Shown: positions 9,000 to 20,065 of the stretch, one piece after another
Numbering within the stretch: position 1 is the stretch's first letter
Layout of the letters: every line of letters begins with the position of its first letter
Assembly (NCBI RefSeq): GCF_900497805.2
Contig: NW_020954608.1
Coordinates: forward strand, 12,257,888-12,321,887
Reading direction: 5' to 3'
Source: Vombatus ursinus
Taxonomy: Eukaryota > Chordata > Mammalia > Diprotodontia > Vombatidae
DNA: 64,000 nucleotides
Program-made: the position numbers and the translations under genes
The notes under the pieces: generated by a model
What the model was told of the DNA's origin: nothing
What the model saw: the letters and a program-made list of their open reading frames with translations, nothing else
Database searches by the model: none

Positions 9000-9990
9000 A
9001 ATGTATTTGAGTAAGTAATTCTTATACTGGCATTATCCAGAAGGAGCAAATTCCCATTGGGATTATAAACAGAAATTCCCCTGGTCAGTCTCTGCAAATG
9101 AGTTAGGCAACCGAGACAACAGAAGAAAGTTGCGGGCAGCCCATGGAACGAGCATCTGCCTTCCCACTCCCATTCTTAAATAATTCAGTTGAGTAAAAAA
9201 ACCCTATTAATTCAATAGCATGCCTCCACATGCTATTTATCCACATTACGGTTCTAGGGGAGTTGGAACTGCCTACTTGTTGGTTCTGAAAGTTGTTGCT
9301 CCCTTGGAAACGAGTCAGGAATTTCTTGGCATCAAGTGAATGGCCAGTTCTTAGGTGCCATCCTGAAGTTTTTTTTTTAAATGTGAGGGTTGTCATGCAG
9401 GAAGTTGCTCCCAATTAAGTTTAAGTGGTGGGCAAAAAATGCTGTCACTAGAGAGCCACCATCAACCAGCTCTGAATGGGATCTGCTGGCACCAGGGTTT
9501 GATGGAATGAATCTGGGCCCGTGGATTTGGGGGTTTGCCAAGCTACAAATTGGTTCTGCAACCACTAGACTAAGCTGCAATCTTTTTCTTGGCTAGGAGG
9601 AGGAGAGCAGTTTGCAGGTGAACACGCTGAGCTGGGCAAGTTCTGGAGAGACACACAGTGAAAAACGTTCTGGGTAAGTTTGGAGAATGTAAAGAGTAAT
9701 TTCTAAATATACTTGGGATCAATGTAGAATTCAGACCACGTGGCACCGAGGTGCCATCCTCTCTAGTGGATGTTTCCATCACAAGAAATATTTTAGATAT
9801 TTGAATGGTAAGGGATAAGAGAGTTTATAAGTAAACCCAAAAAACTTTTAATACCATTTACGTTTCTTTTTTTAAAAAAAATTGTCTTTTTTTATGTGCA
9901 TACGCATGGTGAATTCTAGAATTTATTTCCTTTCATATTACACTGAGATATATAGCATGGTTTTACCAAAAAGCCAACTGGAAGAGGGAC
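9000..9990. other. No identifiable feature
   Basis: A 1-kb stretch without recognised repeats. Overlapping open frames of 67-103 codons occur on both strands between 9103 and 9782, but no protein motif or splice context supports a gene. Confidence 0.5.
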
Positions 9991-10004
9991 CAAAAAAGAC
10001 TGAA

Positions 10005-10080
10005 AACTCTCTAGACTTTTCTAGATGAAGTTTGATGGCCTCTAAAGTCCTGCCTTGCTCTAGATTTATAATCTGTGCTC
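10005..10080 (+). mobile_element. MIR3-like SINE tail
   Basis: 'gatggcctctaaagtcctgc' followed by 'ctctagatttataatctgtg' matches only the L3-like tail of these SINEs. The head and body are absent. Confidence 0.4.
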
Positions 10081-10177
10081 TTTCTCCTTTTTTTTTTCCT
10101 CTCCAGAGATGCTCTTAATTAGGCTTCAGTGGCTTGGGAGTTGAGGAGGTTGGTTATTGGGACACATAACTGAAACC

Positions 10178-10222
10178 AATCAATCAATATTTGAGTACCA
10201 ACTACGAGCAAGGCACTGTGAA
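10178..10222 (-). mobile_element. L2 LINE terminal stub
   Basis: Only the reversed last 45 bp: 'caatcaatatttgagtacca' and 'gagcaaggcactgtg'. The sequence from 10223 to 10440 is unassigned. Confidence 0.45.
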
Positions 10223-10439
10223 GGGACCCCCTAAATTTGATTTTTTTTTGAGTTGCCCTATTTTCCAGAAATGAAGTTCTCCCCCCAATTAACATAAATG
10301 ATCATTTGCAACTAAACTCTATTAAACTCTCAGTACCCTTGAAGTTGAGTCAGCTACAAGCCTGGCTCTGGCCAGGCTAACTCAGCCTGATAAACCATTT
10401 GTGTACCTGGGACTTTTCAGATAAGCAAGACCATCCTAC

Positions 10440-10550
10440 CTACCTTCATACATATACACATATATACACATATACACATACATACACATATGCATACACA
10501 CACACACACACACATATATATATATTCATACACTCATATATATATATGCC
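10440..10550. repeat. Imperfect (CATA)n/(CA)n/(TA)n microsatellite
   Basis: Compound purine-pyrimidine alternating array. It accounts for part of the plus-strand open frame at 10399-10731. Confidence 0.95.
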
Positions 10551-10644
10551 CAGGAGGGATCCTAGCCATTCTTCACTTTCTTATGACTCAACTCTAAAGA
10601 ATTTCTCCCCTTTCCCTTCCTTCTCCTCCTACAACTTCCTATTC

Positions 10645-10679
10645 TTGCTGTATATATGTGTATATGTACATATATATGT

Positions 10680-10710
<31 letters not shown>

Positions 10711-10711
10711 A
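10645..10711. repeat. (TG)n microsatellite
   Basis: TATG-type start grading into a pure TG run of about 15 units. It directly precedes the RTE-like tail. Confidence 0.95.
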
Positions 10712-10760
10712 GATGTCGTGGTCCTCTTTGAGAACAAAGGACAAACAACAATAACAACAC
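10712..10760 (+). mobile_element. RTE LINE extreme 3' end
   Basis: 'gtcgtggtcctctttgagaa' followed by 'caaaggacaaacaacaat' reads as a C-terminal LFENKGQ-type peptide and a (CAA)n-like tail. The RTE remnant at 44.8 kb ends in the equivalent LFECEGQ, so this is probably a severely 5'-truncated RTE copy. Confidence 0.5.
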
Positions 10761-10819
10761 ACATGTGGGAACTCCTTACACCAAAGGAACATGCAACACA
10801 CAACATTCCATCTCTGACT

Positions 10820-11125
10820 CAAAGAATTCCATCTCTTCCTTTAAAAGGCATCTGAGGGACCACTTGCTTCATGAAACCTTGCCCAATCCCCCTTACTGAC
10901 AATGACCTTCTTCTTAAACTGCCTTTTATTTAACTACTTTTAATACATTTATATTTATTACATTCATATTTATATTGTATGATTTTTCTAATGCATTTAT
11001 TGTACTCCATCAGAACGTGAGATTGTTGTGAGTAGGAGCTGTTTCCTTTTCTTCCATACTTGTATTTTCAGTGCCCACTACAATCCCTGGCACATAGAAG
11101 GCACTTAATGATTATTTGTTGGGTG
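10820..11125 (+). mobile_element. L2 LINE 3' end
   Basis: Plus-strand 3' UTR and terminus: 'atgaaaccttgcccaatccc', 'atcagaacgtgagattgttg', 'ccctggcacatagaaggcac', 'ttaatgattatttgttgg'. Confidence 0.85.
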
Positions 11126-11289
11126 GTTGATTGAATGGTCTGTAGGAAAAAGCAAATCTCTCATGATAGCCTTTCAAATATTTTTGGACATTGATCACCT
11201 TCCTTCATGTTTTCCGTCTTTAATATTGCCATTGTCAATTTCTGAATACTGTCCATAGTCCAAATCTGTTAGGCTGTAGAGGATCACCA

Positions 11290-11505
11290 GCCAGTCAATA
11301 AACATTTATTAAGCATCTACTATATGCCAGATACTGTACTAAGTGCACAAAGGAAGGCAATAGACAGTCCTTGCTCCCAAGGATGTTGTAATCTAATAGG
11401 GGAGATAATATACAAATAACTAGAAACAAAGAAGCAATGTACAGAATAAATTGGAAATAATCGACAGATGTAAGGCACTAGAATTAAGAGAAATTGGGAA
11501 GTTAA
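11290..11505 (-). mobile_element. L2 LINE 3' end
   Basis: Well-preserved reversed copy: 'aataaacatttattaagcat', 'gacagtccttgctcccaagg', 'ataaattggaaataatcgac', 'ggcactagaattaagaga'. Confidence 0.88.
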
Positions 11506-11509
11506 GGTA

Positions 11510-11630
11510 TGGTTAAGTGACTTGACCATGGTCACACAACTGTTTGAGGTCAGGTTTGAACTCAGGAAGATAAGTCTTCCTGAATTCAGGTCTAGCGTGC
11601 TATGCATTATGGCGCCACCTAGCTGCCATA
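11510..11630 (-). mobile_element. MAR1/SINE1-type SINE, 5' part
   Basis: Only the reversed body and head are present: 'ttaagtgacttgaccatggt', 'gaactcaggaagataagtct', 'gccacctagctgcc'. The 3' half is absent, so the subfamily is undecided. Confidence 0.8.
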
Positions 11631-11904
11631 GGAAGCTATACATGCTTTCAATAGCTACGTACCTTTGTCAAGCTCAAATTCACTGGTTTATATTTTCTGT
11701 AATCCATTTTTCTTTTTGAAATTGAATAACATTTATTTTTCTCCTGTTCTCTTTTTGGTTCTCTTTGATTCCTCAAAGATTCCACAAAGTGACTCCATGA
11801 CTATATCCACAAGTTCTTTCAATGAGCTTGAATATAATCATCTAGGCCACTTTTTTTTTAAACTTATTCTTCTTTAGAGAAAAGATGAAATTAAAATAAG
11901 ATTT

Positions 11905-12065
11905 GAGTATTTGAGCAGTTACCTGAATTCAATTCCTGCCTCCGATCCTTAGTAACTGTGTGACCAAGGGCAAACAACTTAGCCACTCTGTGCCTCAGTT
12001 TACTCATCTGTAAAAGAAGGGGAATTGGGCTTGGCTTTCAAAGTTCCTTTCAGGCCTAAATTTAC
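11905..12065 (+). mobile_element. MIR3-like SINE
   Basis: Body 'gtgtgaccaagggcaaacaa', then 'tgcctcagtttactcatctg' and tail 'aaagttcctttcaggcctaa'. Confidence 0.65.
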
Positions 12066-12069
12066 TTTC

Positions 12070-12935
12070 CTAGTTCTGCTTTCTCTTTTATCTGTTAACA
12101 GTACATCGTTTTCTCCAAGGGCATCCTTTTCTTGGTCTTTTTACTCTGAAATTTCTAAAAATACTCCCCCCTTTAAGGGATTTTCTACAAGCTATAGCTT
12201 ATTCCACAGTCTAGGCTTCGAAACACTATTTGAATAGTTCTTTTGTATTTATTCTTGATTATTTATGCTTCTTTTGTCCTCTGTACACACTCTTCTAAAA
12301 TTCGAACAAATTGTTGAGATCTGTCAGCAGCCACATTGGCTTCCCCCCTTTTCTTCTGCATCAAGTTAATTCTCAATTTTTATGGTCAAATTTTTGTTTC
12401 TGAAGGCATCCTATTCTTTTAAAGATAGTTATCTCCATGATTATTCTTTCTACATCATATGCATGATCAATGACATTGGGTTATCCTTAACACTATATAT
12501 GTGGCTATTTTCCTTCTTCAGTCTCATATTTCAACTTAAGAAACTCTGGTTCATCAGGCTGGCAAGTCTGCTACCCACATACATCCCCTCATTATTCATG
12601 AGATTTGCCTTCCCATTCTGTCATTTATAGCCATAAATCAGAAATGGTGTTCTATTCCTCATTCCTCATCAATATAACTAGCTGCCCACTTCCTAAATTG
12701 GTCTTTACTTGGCATTGTCATGACCTTCTACTGAGAGTAGATGAGGACACCATCGATGTCCTCAAGTCCTTCACTTTTCCTACCCAGAGTTTCAAAGTCA
12801 CTAGAGACACATTCAAGCTTTCTCCATTTATTTTCAGGAGAATAAGCATTAAGTGGATGGTAGGGTAGATGCGTTGAGTCTCAGTCATATCTTTTATATG
12901 TGCTTCAGGAAGAAGGAATATAGCCAGGTCTCACT
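12070..12935. other. No identifiable feature
   Basis: Pyrimidine-rich on the plus strand, which creates several short open frames (12382-12868) lacking motifs. It could be an old decayed repeat. Confidence 0.5.
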
Positions 12936-12941
12936 TAATGT

Positions 12942-13065
12942 AAGTGGACTGTGCTGCAGACCTCCTCCCCCTTCCCTTGCAGGGCTCTGCGTGGTCTTGC
13001 TCCCTCGGGGGTCTCTTTGGCCCCAGCAGCCAAGGGGCTTCCATGCCTGGAGAGGAGCACCCCTG
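12942..13065. other. GC-rich patch
   Basis: About 120 bp clearly richer in G and C than the surrounding DNA, lying directly against an L2 3' end. Open frames on both strands cross it but encode nothing I recognise. It holds a good polypyrimidine-CAG string. Confidence 0.45.
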
Positions 13066-13345
13066 GGGCAATGAGGCTCAAATACCATTTTCTATAAGAG
13101 GCTTTTTCTGGCCCCTTTCCCTGTCTCTTCTTCCCAGTTGCTAGAGACTTTTTCCATTTACTCTGTCTGTCTCTTGAATATGCTTATTTTTATAATGTCA
13201 TCTGCTCCCATTAGAATAAAAGTTTCTTGAGGATAGAAACTATATTTCCTTTTTTTTTTTTATATCACCAGTGCTTAGCGTGGTGCCAGGAATTTACAAA
13301 GTGCTTACAAAGTATTTAAATACTGTTGGCTGGTTGACTGACTGG
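13066..13345 (+). mobile_element. L2 LINE 3' end
   Basis: 'ggctcaaataccattttcta', 'agttgctagagactttttcc', 'ccagtgcttagcgtggtgcc' are in the right order. A T run interrupts it. Confidence 0.75.
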
Positions 13346-13399
13346 GTTTCCCTTTTCCCCTTGCATCATATTTTTTTCACTCATTCATCTTTCTCTTTT

Positions 13400-13540
13400 T
13401 TTTTTAGATAAGTTCGTCCTTTAGATTGTAAGCTCCTTGAGGGCAGAGAATGTCTTTTGCTTCTTTTTGTATCCCCAGAACTTAGCATGGTGCCTGGCAC
13501 ATAGTAGTTGCCTAATAAATATTGATTGATTGATTAAATA
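13400..13540 (+). mobile_element. L2 LINE 3' terminus
   Basis: 'gtaagctccttgagggcaga', 'ttagcatggtgcctggcaca', 'aataaatattgattgattga': the last 140 bp of a second L2 copy in tandem orientation with the one before it. Confidence 0.9.
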
Positions 13541-13724
13541 ATCTCTAGCTTCTTAAAATTCTTTCTACTCTTCTCTTCCCAGCTCTCCTTAAACTCTGTC
13601 ATGGAATATTTATTCATTCCTATGTAAATATTATTCCTCCTCTCTATTAAGGCAGAGCACAGTGAGATTTTCTATGACACATAATTTGGCATTTCATTAA
13701 AATGTGCTCTTACAATGTAATATA

Positions 13725-14000
13725 GGGACAAGAGTAATACTCTTTAAGTAAAAAACTTGGGTTCAGATTCTAGTTGTGATACTTTAATGTCATGTTGTTG
13801 TTTTGTTTTTCAGTGATGTCAGCTGTGTCTGACTCTCCATGACCCCATTTGGGGTTTTCTTGGCAAAGATACTGGATTGCTTTGTTTAAAGCCATGGGAT
13901 TCTAGCAAAAATCACTTTAATTCTGTGCCTCATTTTCTTTTCTGTAAAATGGGAATAATGATACTTTTACTGCCTATCTCAGGGAGTTCTATAAACTTTA
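13725..14000 (+). mobile_element. MIR-type SINE, split by MAR1
   Basis: Left part 'aagtaaaaaacttgggttca'; right part 'aattctgtgcctcattttct' and 'gtaaaatgggaataatgata', resuming after the MAR1 piece at 13793-13885. Confidence 0.55.
13793..13885 (-). mobile_element. MAR1-type SINE, 3' end only
   Basis: 'gttgttgttttgtttttcag', 'gactctccatgaccccattt' and 'ggggttttcttggcaaagat' are the reversed last 90 bp of MAR1 with its (CAA)n tail. Confidence 0.85.
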
Positions 14001-15180
14001 TTTTTAAAATTAAATTTTATTTTTTCAATTATAAATTGATTTTCCCTCACTCCCACTTTACAAATTTCAAGGCACAAGATAAAAGTGAGTTATTATTGTT
14101 CTTTGCTGGCACAGGTGGATTTGTATTTTCTCCCCACAAGACTATATGCCCTTAAATACAGGCATCTGTATGCACCCACAGGACAGGGATTATATCTTAT
14201 GCTCTTTCTTTTGTTCATCCTTTATAAATAAAAACCTTGTTGCTTGTATTGGGGAGGGTCTTCGCATTAGTTGGGCCTGACGGTTTCTGCACAGAGATCC
14301 AACTTCATCACATTGTTGGTGTTGTTTTTGTTCCTGTGAACATTTTCTTTTAGAATTATGAACTTTATAAAAAATCATGACCAATTCTATTTACAAAGAA
14401 CAGAAAAAGATGATATATATGAAACTATGCATTTTTATATTATATAGAACTTGATTTTTTAAAAGCATATATTGATTTTAACATGGCAATAACCACATTG
14501 CCCCTGACTATTTTTGCCTCCCTTCTGAACTTCCTTCCGTGTATTGTTAAATGTTTCACTGCCCTCTTTTCTTTTTTACTTTTGCATTGCTAACTCTTCA
14601 TACCCCAGGTCACTCCACAATTCTCCCCACACACCTCAAAATGACAATATGAATCTTATAATCTGTTGCCAGCTGCAAAGGCATTACAGAGTAGGTGCAT
14701 TGTCTCTTAAGGAGTTTTAATTCCTTAAGCATCTTGGTTCTACACATCAAGTAATTTACTCTCTCCATCTATCCCTGTTTTAAAATCACTCTAGAAGTAT
14801 TATCAACAGAACGGCAAAGAACATAAAATCTTGATTTGACATACCTGGCGGTCTGAGAGCCACAGTTAGTTGATATTTTCATCATTTGGAGGTAGAGAAA
14901 CTGCACATCACTAGGCTGTTTGGTAGACAAAAAGCTTCTTTCTCCATAGGGTCCCTTAAACCATGGTCTTATTTTCTCCTTTTAGGAATCCCATAATAGG
15001 TCTTCATTAGTGCCCTGGGCTGAAGTTCCCCTTTAATCTTGACCCCATGAAGTATTATTTACTTGGGCTCATTCTGATGGTGTCTGCACTCCAACCCAAC
15101 GCCAGCATTGGCCAGGTGTTCCCTCTGCCATATGTAATTTTATAAGAGTCTTTATAACACCGTCAACAGGAATAGTGCTA
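14001..15180. other. No identifiable feature
   Basis: AT-rich sequence. A weak L2-like string sits near 14130-14210. No gene, strong repeat or motif was recognised. Confidence 0.5.
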
Positions 15181-15189
15181 CAGATATAC

Positions 15190-15345
15190 AAATGTAGTGG
15201 CAGTAAGTGGTACAGTAGTTAGAGCACTCACCCTGAAGTAAGGAGGACCTGAGTTCAAATCTGGCCTTAGACACTTACATACACATACACACTAGCTGTG
15301 TGACCCTGGGCAAGTTACTTAGCCCCGATTGCCTTAAAAAAATGT
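15190..15345 (+). mobile_element. SINE1-type SINE
   Basis: 'agcactcaccctgaagtaag', 'gaggacctgagttcaaatct', 'gtgaccctgggcaagttact', then 'ccccgattgcctt' and an A run. A short CATACA insertion lies in the middle (about 15277-15290). Confidence 0.9.
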
Positions 15346-15494
15346 AATACTTACTATCAAATAGGAATTCTTAGTAGACTCCTTTCTATAAGATGTGTCC
15401 CTCAGCCTTAAAGTGGGTCCTAAAAATACCTCATCCACCTGAGGTATCATTGGTCAGGCATGGATATGCAGTTAGTTTTTTCTAACTTTGTTTA

Positions 15495-15690
15495 TCTAAA
15501 TAGTTTAGTGGAAGAACACTAGCTGGAGAGTCAGAGGAGCTGAATTCCAATTCTGGCTTTGGTGTTTGCTGCCCATTATGCTTTTGGACTAGTTACTTAA
15601 TGTCTATGGCTTTAATTTCTTCAAATGTAAAATTAAAGGGCTAGATTAGACAATTTCTAAACTCTCTTCCACATATAATTCCTATAAACT
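15495..15690 (+). mobile_element. MIR3-like SINE
   Basis: 'tagtggaagaacactagctg', 'gaattccaattctggctttg', then the L3-like tail 'gggctagattagacaatttc' and 'taaactctcttccaca'. Confidence 0.7.
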
Positions 15691-15891
15691 CTTTCAGGGG
15701 AGGGGCAATGCCTTCAGTGTCACTTACATCTTCCCAAAGGACATACTACAGCATTTACCAAATAAGATATAGTCAGTGAATATCACCTCAGAGAAAATGA
15801 GAGACATTCATGTGTCATGGAAACGTAGCCTTTGGCAAGGAAATTTCTTCATTGTGTAGACTAATTTGATCTTGAGAAATATGAAGAAATA

Positions 15892-16245
15892 AAAAAAACA
15901 TTTATTAAGCACATATCTACCAAGAACTGTCATAGGGACTAGGGCAGATGCAAAGTTTGCACATAATCTCTGCCCATGGAGCTTACAATCTACTATAGGG
16001 TAAGATACACAAATAATCCTAATACACAAGGCTATATAAATGCATTAGAGAGCTGAAAAAAAATCAGGTCAGGTTAGATTAACTGGAGGGATCAAGGAAA
16101 GATTCATAGAGGAGGTGGTATTTAAGTTGTTTTTAGAAAGAATGGGTAGGAAATTCCATAAGTAAAAAGGAGGGAAGGTAATTCAAGTATAGGAAATAGA
16201 CTAAGCAAGGGGACAGAAATGAAAACGTGAATTATTTGGAGGACA
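15892..16245 (-). mobile_element. L2 LINE 3' end
   Basis: 'aacatttattaagcacatat', 'ctgcccatggagcttacaat', 'gggatcaaggaaagattcat', 'ggaggtggtatttaagttgt'. Confidence 0.8.
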
Positions 16246-16377
16246 GAGGGTAAACGGGTTTAGATGAAGTAACAATGTGTTTTATACACATACTTAACAT
16301 TGATATAAAAGATTTCCTTTGCATTCTATAGTCATAAGATCTTTTAGCCATTTTGTTAGTTAACAGTGACATCATGA

Positions 16378-16615
16378 GTGGCAGCATGGAGTAGCGGATA
16401 GCCAGCGAGGCTTGAAGCGAGAAAGACCCGAGTTTAAGTCCCACCTCTGATACATGCAGGTTCTGTAACCTTGGGCAATTCTCCTAATTTCTCAGATCCT
16501 CAAGCAATTTTCTGAGATTCTACATTCAGAGAAGGTGCCCTCCTGACTTGGCAAAGACAGTTTCCTCATATAGAAGCTCTCTATAGTAATGAAATCCTAG
16601 GTCTAGTCCCTAGTC
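16378..16615 (+). mobile_element. SINE B
   Basis: Head 'gtggcagcatggagtagcgg', body 'cccacctctgatacatgcag', 3' block 'cagagaaggtgccctcctga', end 'gtaatgaaatcctaggtc'. One of the clearest copies. Confidence 0.72.
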
Positions 16616-16689
16616 ACATCTTTTAGCCATTTTATTAGGTAACCTTTGTACTTCACAAAAATCAAGAAACATTAAGTGACATTAAGTGA

Positions 16690-17200
16690 CAATAACCTCA
16701 TAAACCTTAGAGGTCATCAGCAGGAAATCATCATCTAGCAATTTTTTTGAATCACTTTCAGTGATGGAGAACTTACAACCTCCTGAGAGATCCCGCTCTT
16801 GGATAGCTTTAATTGTTAGGAAACTTTCCTTTAAATCAAACCTCAATCTGCTTCTTTGCAAACCCCATCTATTGTTCTCACTTCTACCTTATGAAGCCAA
16901 ACAGAACCAGTCTAATCTTTCTCCTTTATTAAAGAGTTTTGAACTTGGAGTTGGAGGTCTTCCATTTGAATCCTGTTTCTGCCACTTACTACTTGTATGA
17001 TCTTGGAAAAGTTGTTTCATCTCCCTGGGGCTCAGTTTCCTTTTTTTGTAAAATGAGGAGTTTAGATTACATGGCCCTCAAGGTCTCTTCCAGATCTATC
17101 TCTATGATTTTATGATTTCCTGATCTCTATTGCATCTGGAAGAATTCTATCAAAATCCCTTCTTTGGTTTCTGCTTGTTTCCATTTCTTCTTCTACCACC
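16690..17200 (-). mobile_element. CR1-clade (L3-type) LINE 3' end, split by SINE
   Basis: Reversed 3' region: 'gatggagaacttacaacctc', 'aattgttaggaaactttcct', 'gaagccaaacagaaccagtc'. The part after the MIR3-like SINE (17118-17200) is weak. Confidence 0.6.
16925..17118 (+). mobile_element. MIR3-like SINE
   Basis: 'ttgaacttggagttggaggt', 'ctgccacttactacttgtat', 'aaatgaggagtttagattac', 'aaggtctcttccagatctat'. Head-to-tail order is intact. Confidence 0.8.
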
Positions 17201-17299
17201 ATCTCTTACCTTTCTCCTTAGAAGGTATGCCTCTTTGTGAAAAATTATTATTATTCAGTCCTTTTGGATGATTTCAAAATAGTTTTAAGGATGCTGAAG

Positions 17300-17505
17300 G
17301 ACAGCCTCTTCTTACACAGTAAACTAGGAGACCTTGATTTAGATCCTGCCTCCAGTACATACTGGCTAAATGGTCCTGGGAAAGTCACAATTTCTCAGTG
17401 CTCTAGGAAACACTCTAAGACTAAGTTGAGGAGAGGGTGCCAGTTTGTTTTGATGGAGAGAGTTACTACACCCGAGAGCTCCAGACACTAACGAAACCCA
17501 TAGAA
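17300..17505 (+). mobile_element. SINE B
   Basis: 'gatcctgcctccagtacata', 'agtgctctaggaaacactct', 'gagggtgccagtttgttttg', ending near 'gacactaacgaaacc'. The head is degraded. Confidence 0.65.
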
Positions 17506-17737
17506 CTAGTTCCTAGCTGCAGAATCTTTGTGATCTTCTTCTTTGGTTCATGGCACAAGAAAATAAATTTTCACTACAGTCTTTCTGTATCTTAGACTCC
17601 TACCTCTTTGTCCCTCAAGTCATTCTAAATGCTTATTTTGATACTTGGCATCCCACACTTTAAAGGACTTTGGGGATTGTCAATGCGTTCATCAGGTCAG
17701 TGATCAATTTCCATTTTTCTCCCTTAGTTCTGAGTGT

Positions 17738-17991
17738 TGTTGTTCAGTTATTTTTCAGTCATGTCTGACTTTACATGACTCCATTAGGGGTTTTCTTGGC
17801 AGTGATACCAGAGTAGTTTGCCATTTCCTTCTCCAACTCATTTGACAGATGAGGAAACTGAAGCAAACAAGGTTAAATGACTTGCCCAGGGTGACACAAC
17901 TAGTAAGTGTCTGAGGCCAGATTTGAACACAGGAAGATGAATATTTCTGATACCAGACCCGGCATCTATCCCCTGTACCACCTAGCTGCCC
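17738..17991 (-). mobile_element. MAR1-type SINE with target-site duplication
   Basis: Full-length reversed copy from the tail to the head 'ccacctagctgcc'. It is flanked by the perfect 11-bp repeat 'agttctgagtg' at 17726-17736 and 17992-18002. Confidence 0.96.
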
Positions 17992-18267
17992 AGTTCTGAG
18001 TGTAGATTAGCAATTATCAACTGATAATTGATACACCTGAATATTTCCCTTGGCATGTTAGAGTAGCAGCAGATGGAAAATGAGGAGTGTCTTCTCCTGG
18101 CAGCCCGTATATGTGTGTGCACAAAGTTCTAAAGAGACTTTGTGAAGAAAAGCCCTCTGGATTTTATAAATATGACAGCATGACACAGTATCATTTGGTT
18201 GTTCTAATAACAGAGATAATTTGGAGTAATACTCGTTCTACTTATTTGTTCACCATGGGAGGCTTTC

Positions 18268-18400
18268 ATTTGAGAATTCAATTCAATTCCACAAACACTC
18301 ATTAAACATCTAAAAGGTGCAAGGCACTGTGATTTTTATCTATGGCTACAAAGACAAAAACACAAGAGTTCCAGTTCTCAAGGAGTGCACATTTTACTGT
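18268..18400 (-). mobile_element. L2 LINE 3' terminus
   Basis: 'aaacactcattaaacatcta', 'ggctacaaagacaaaaacac', 'ttctcaaggagtgcacattt'. Confidence 0.7.
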
Positions 18401-18401
18401 A

Positions 18402-18960
18402 ATGTCCTCTAAAGTTAATTCTAGCCATATTTTGATCCCGAAGATGGAAAAAGTCTGACCGACTTAGCTATGGAGTTAAGACTACATCTCTAAGATCATT
18501 CCCCAAATCAGCTCATTAGAAGCCTTTTTCAGAAGCCAAAAATCACAGACTTCTAGAATCTATTTCATTTTAATTAGAAGGCATGCAAGGCCAATTATTA
18601 ATGAATTTCATTGCTACCTGTTATAAGATGAGTTGGCATCTTAGAGATAACTGGTTGTTGTGGGGAAGTCCAGTGAAGCTATGCTAGTCAGCCTATCCAA
18701 AAAATTAACAAATCAAAGACAGCAGCAATTCATGGCCCTTTCTAGACACCTGCAGAGACTAAATTCAGAATGACAGCCCCATTTCCTTCACAATATCTTG
18801 AAGAATGGTTGAGTATTTCCCTCTGGCCTATCATCAGATTTCACCTAGCCAAATGCCCAAATTTCTCCCTGGGGTGATCTTATTTAACTACCATTTTCCT
18901 TTAGGTGCATAAGAATTTTACCTTGCTATAATATTTCTCATGTAAGCGATCTTCAGCTTC
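18402..18960. other. No identifiable feature
   Basis: Repeat-poor. No open frame longer than about 60 codons and no recognised motif. Confidence 0.5.
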
Positions 18961-18967
18961 CTTTAAC

Positions 18968-19090
18968 TCATTGGATCATAGCTTTAGAACCTAAAGGGAC
19001 CTCAGAGGTTATCTAGTTCAATTTCCTCATTTTGCAGATAAGGAAATCAAAAGTCAAAGAAATGAAATGGATTGCCATAAGGTTATCCTA
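18968..19090 (-). mobile_element. MIR3-like SINE, 3' part
   Basis: Reversed tail 'ggatcatagctttagaacct' and 'gggacctcagaggttatcta', then 'cctcattttgcagataagga'. The head is lost. Confidence 0.7.
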
Positions 19091-19408
19091 TTTCCTCTGT
19101 TCTGCTTTTGATAAATGAAGGGGGAATTCTTCATTAGGGAGGACTCAGGACTATTCCTTAACTTTTGGCCCCCTTAAATATGTATGGGAATTCAGCAGAG
19201 GAGCATGCTGACTTCTTATTGAAGCATTTTTTTGGGTTCATCTAGGTCAGCTGACATCTGTTTAGCTTCTCATCTCTGAAACTGCCTCATACATTTGTTG
19301 AATGAATGAAGGAACAAGAGAAGGAATCCCAAGTATTTTTTAATACTTTTACCTGTGGCATCATTGAATTAATCTAAAATTCTTCTACAATAAGTAAGTA
19401 TGGGAAAG

Positions 19409-19657
19409 GGCAGCGAAGTGGTGCAGTGGGTAGAACACTGGACTTGGAATCGGGAAGACTCATCCTCATGAGTTCAAATCCAGCCTCAGATATTTACTGG
19501 CTGGACAAGTCATTTAACCCTGTTTGCCTCAGTTTCCTCATCTGTAAAATGAGCTGGAGAAGGAAATGGCAAACCATTCCAGTAGCTCTGCCAAGAAAAC
19601 CCCAAATGGGCTCATGAAGAGTCAGACATGACTGAAAAACGACTCAACAACAATAAA
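19409..19657 (+). mobile_element. MAR1-type SINE with target-site duplication
   Basis: Complete copy ending 'gactcaacaacaataaa'. The 9-bp repeat 'tatgggaaa' flanks it (19400-19408 and 19658-19666). Confidence 0.96.
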
Positions 19658-20065
19658 TATGGGAAATGGAAATATCGTATTTTCCCGTTCACTTTCTTGC
19701 ACTCTTCCATTTCTACTAAAGAAAAATGACTCTGGTTCACTCCCCACAGTGCCAATTCCCCTCTCTCAGATAAGTACAGGATACTCCAGCACAGGGCCAA
19801 TCTAATCCATGTTAGAATGACTGAGTTACAAAATCAAGAAACTGGAAAGAGGACAGACGTGTAGAAATCATGTAATCCAATCTCTATTTGAAGCATGATT
19901 TCTAACAGGCTAGGGAACTTTGAATGTCATTCATAGCACTCCCTTGAGTCTATAGGGGATTTGGGTGCTTTTGGAAATTATGAGCAAACTGAGATAAGAA
20001 GTCCAAATTAAAGGAGATGAAAGCTACCCACTCTGGTCCACAGGAGCCCCAAGCATTTTTCCCTA

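Noticed and set aside
9103-9782. Cluster of overlapping frames on both strands as a possible gene
   Set aside because: Frames on opposite strands overlap, none has motifs, and no repeat or gene family was recognised.
10399-10822. Frames rich in Tyr, Thr, His or Val, Cys
   Set aside because: They translate CA/TG microsatellites.
12955-12980. Polypyrimidine tract plus CAG as an exon start
   Set aside because: No matching donor or coding segment downstream, and it sits in a short GC-rich patch against an L2. Kept only as an oddity.
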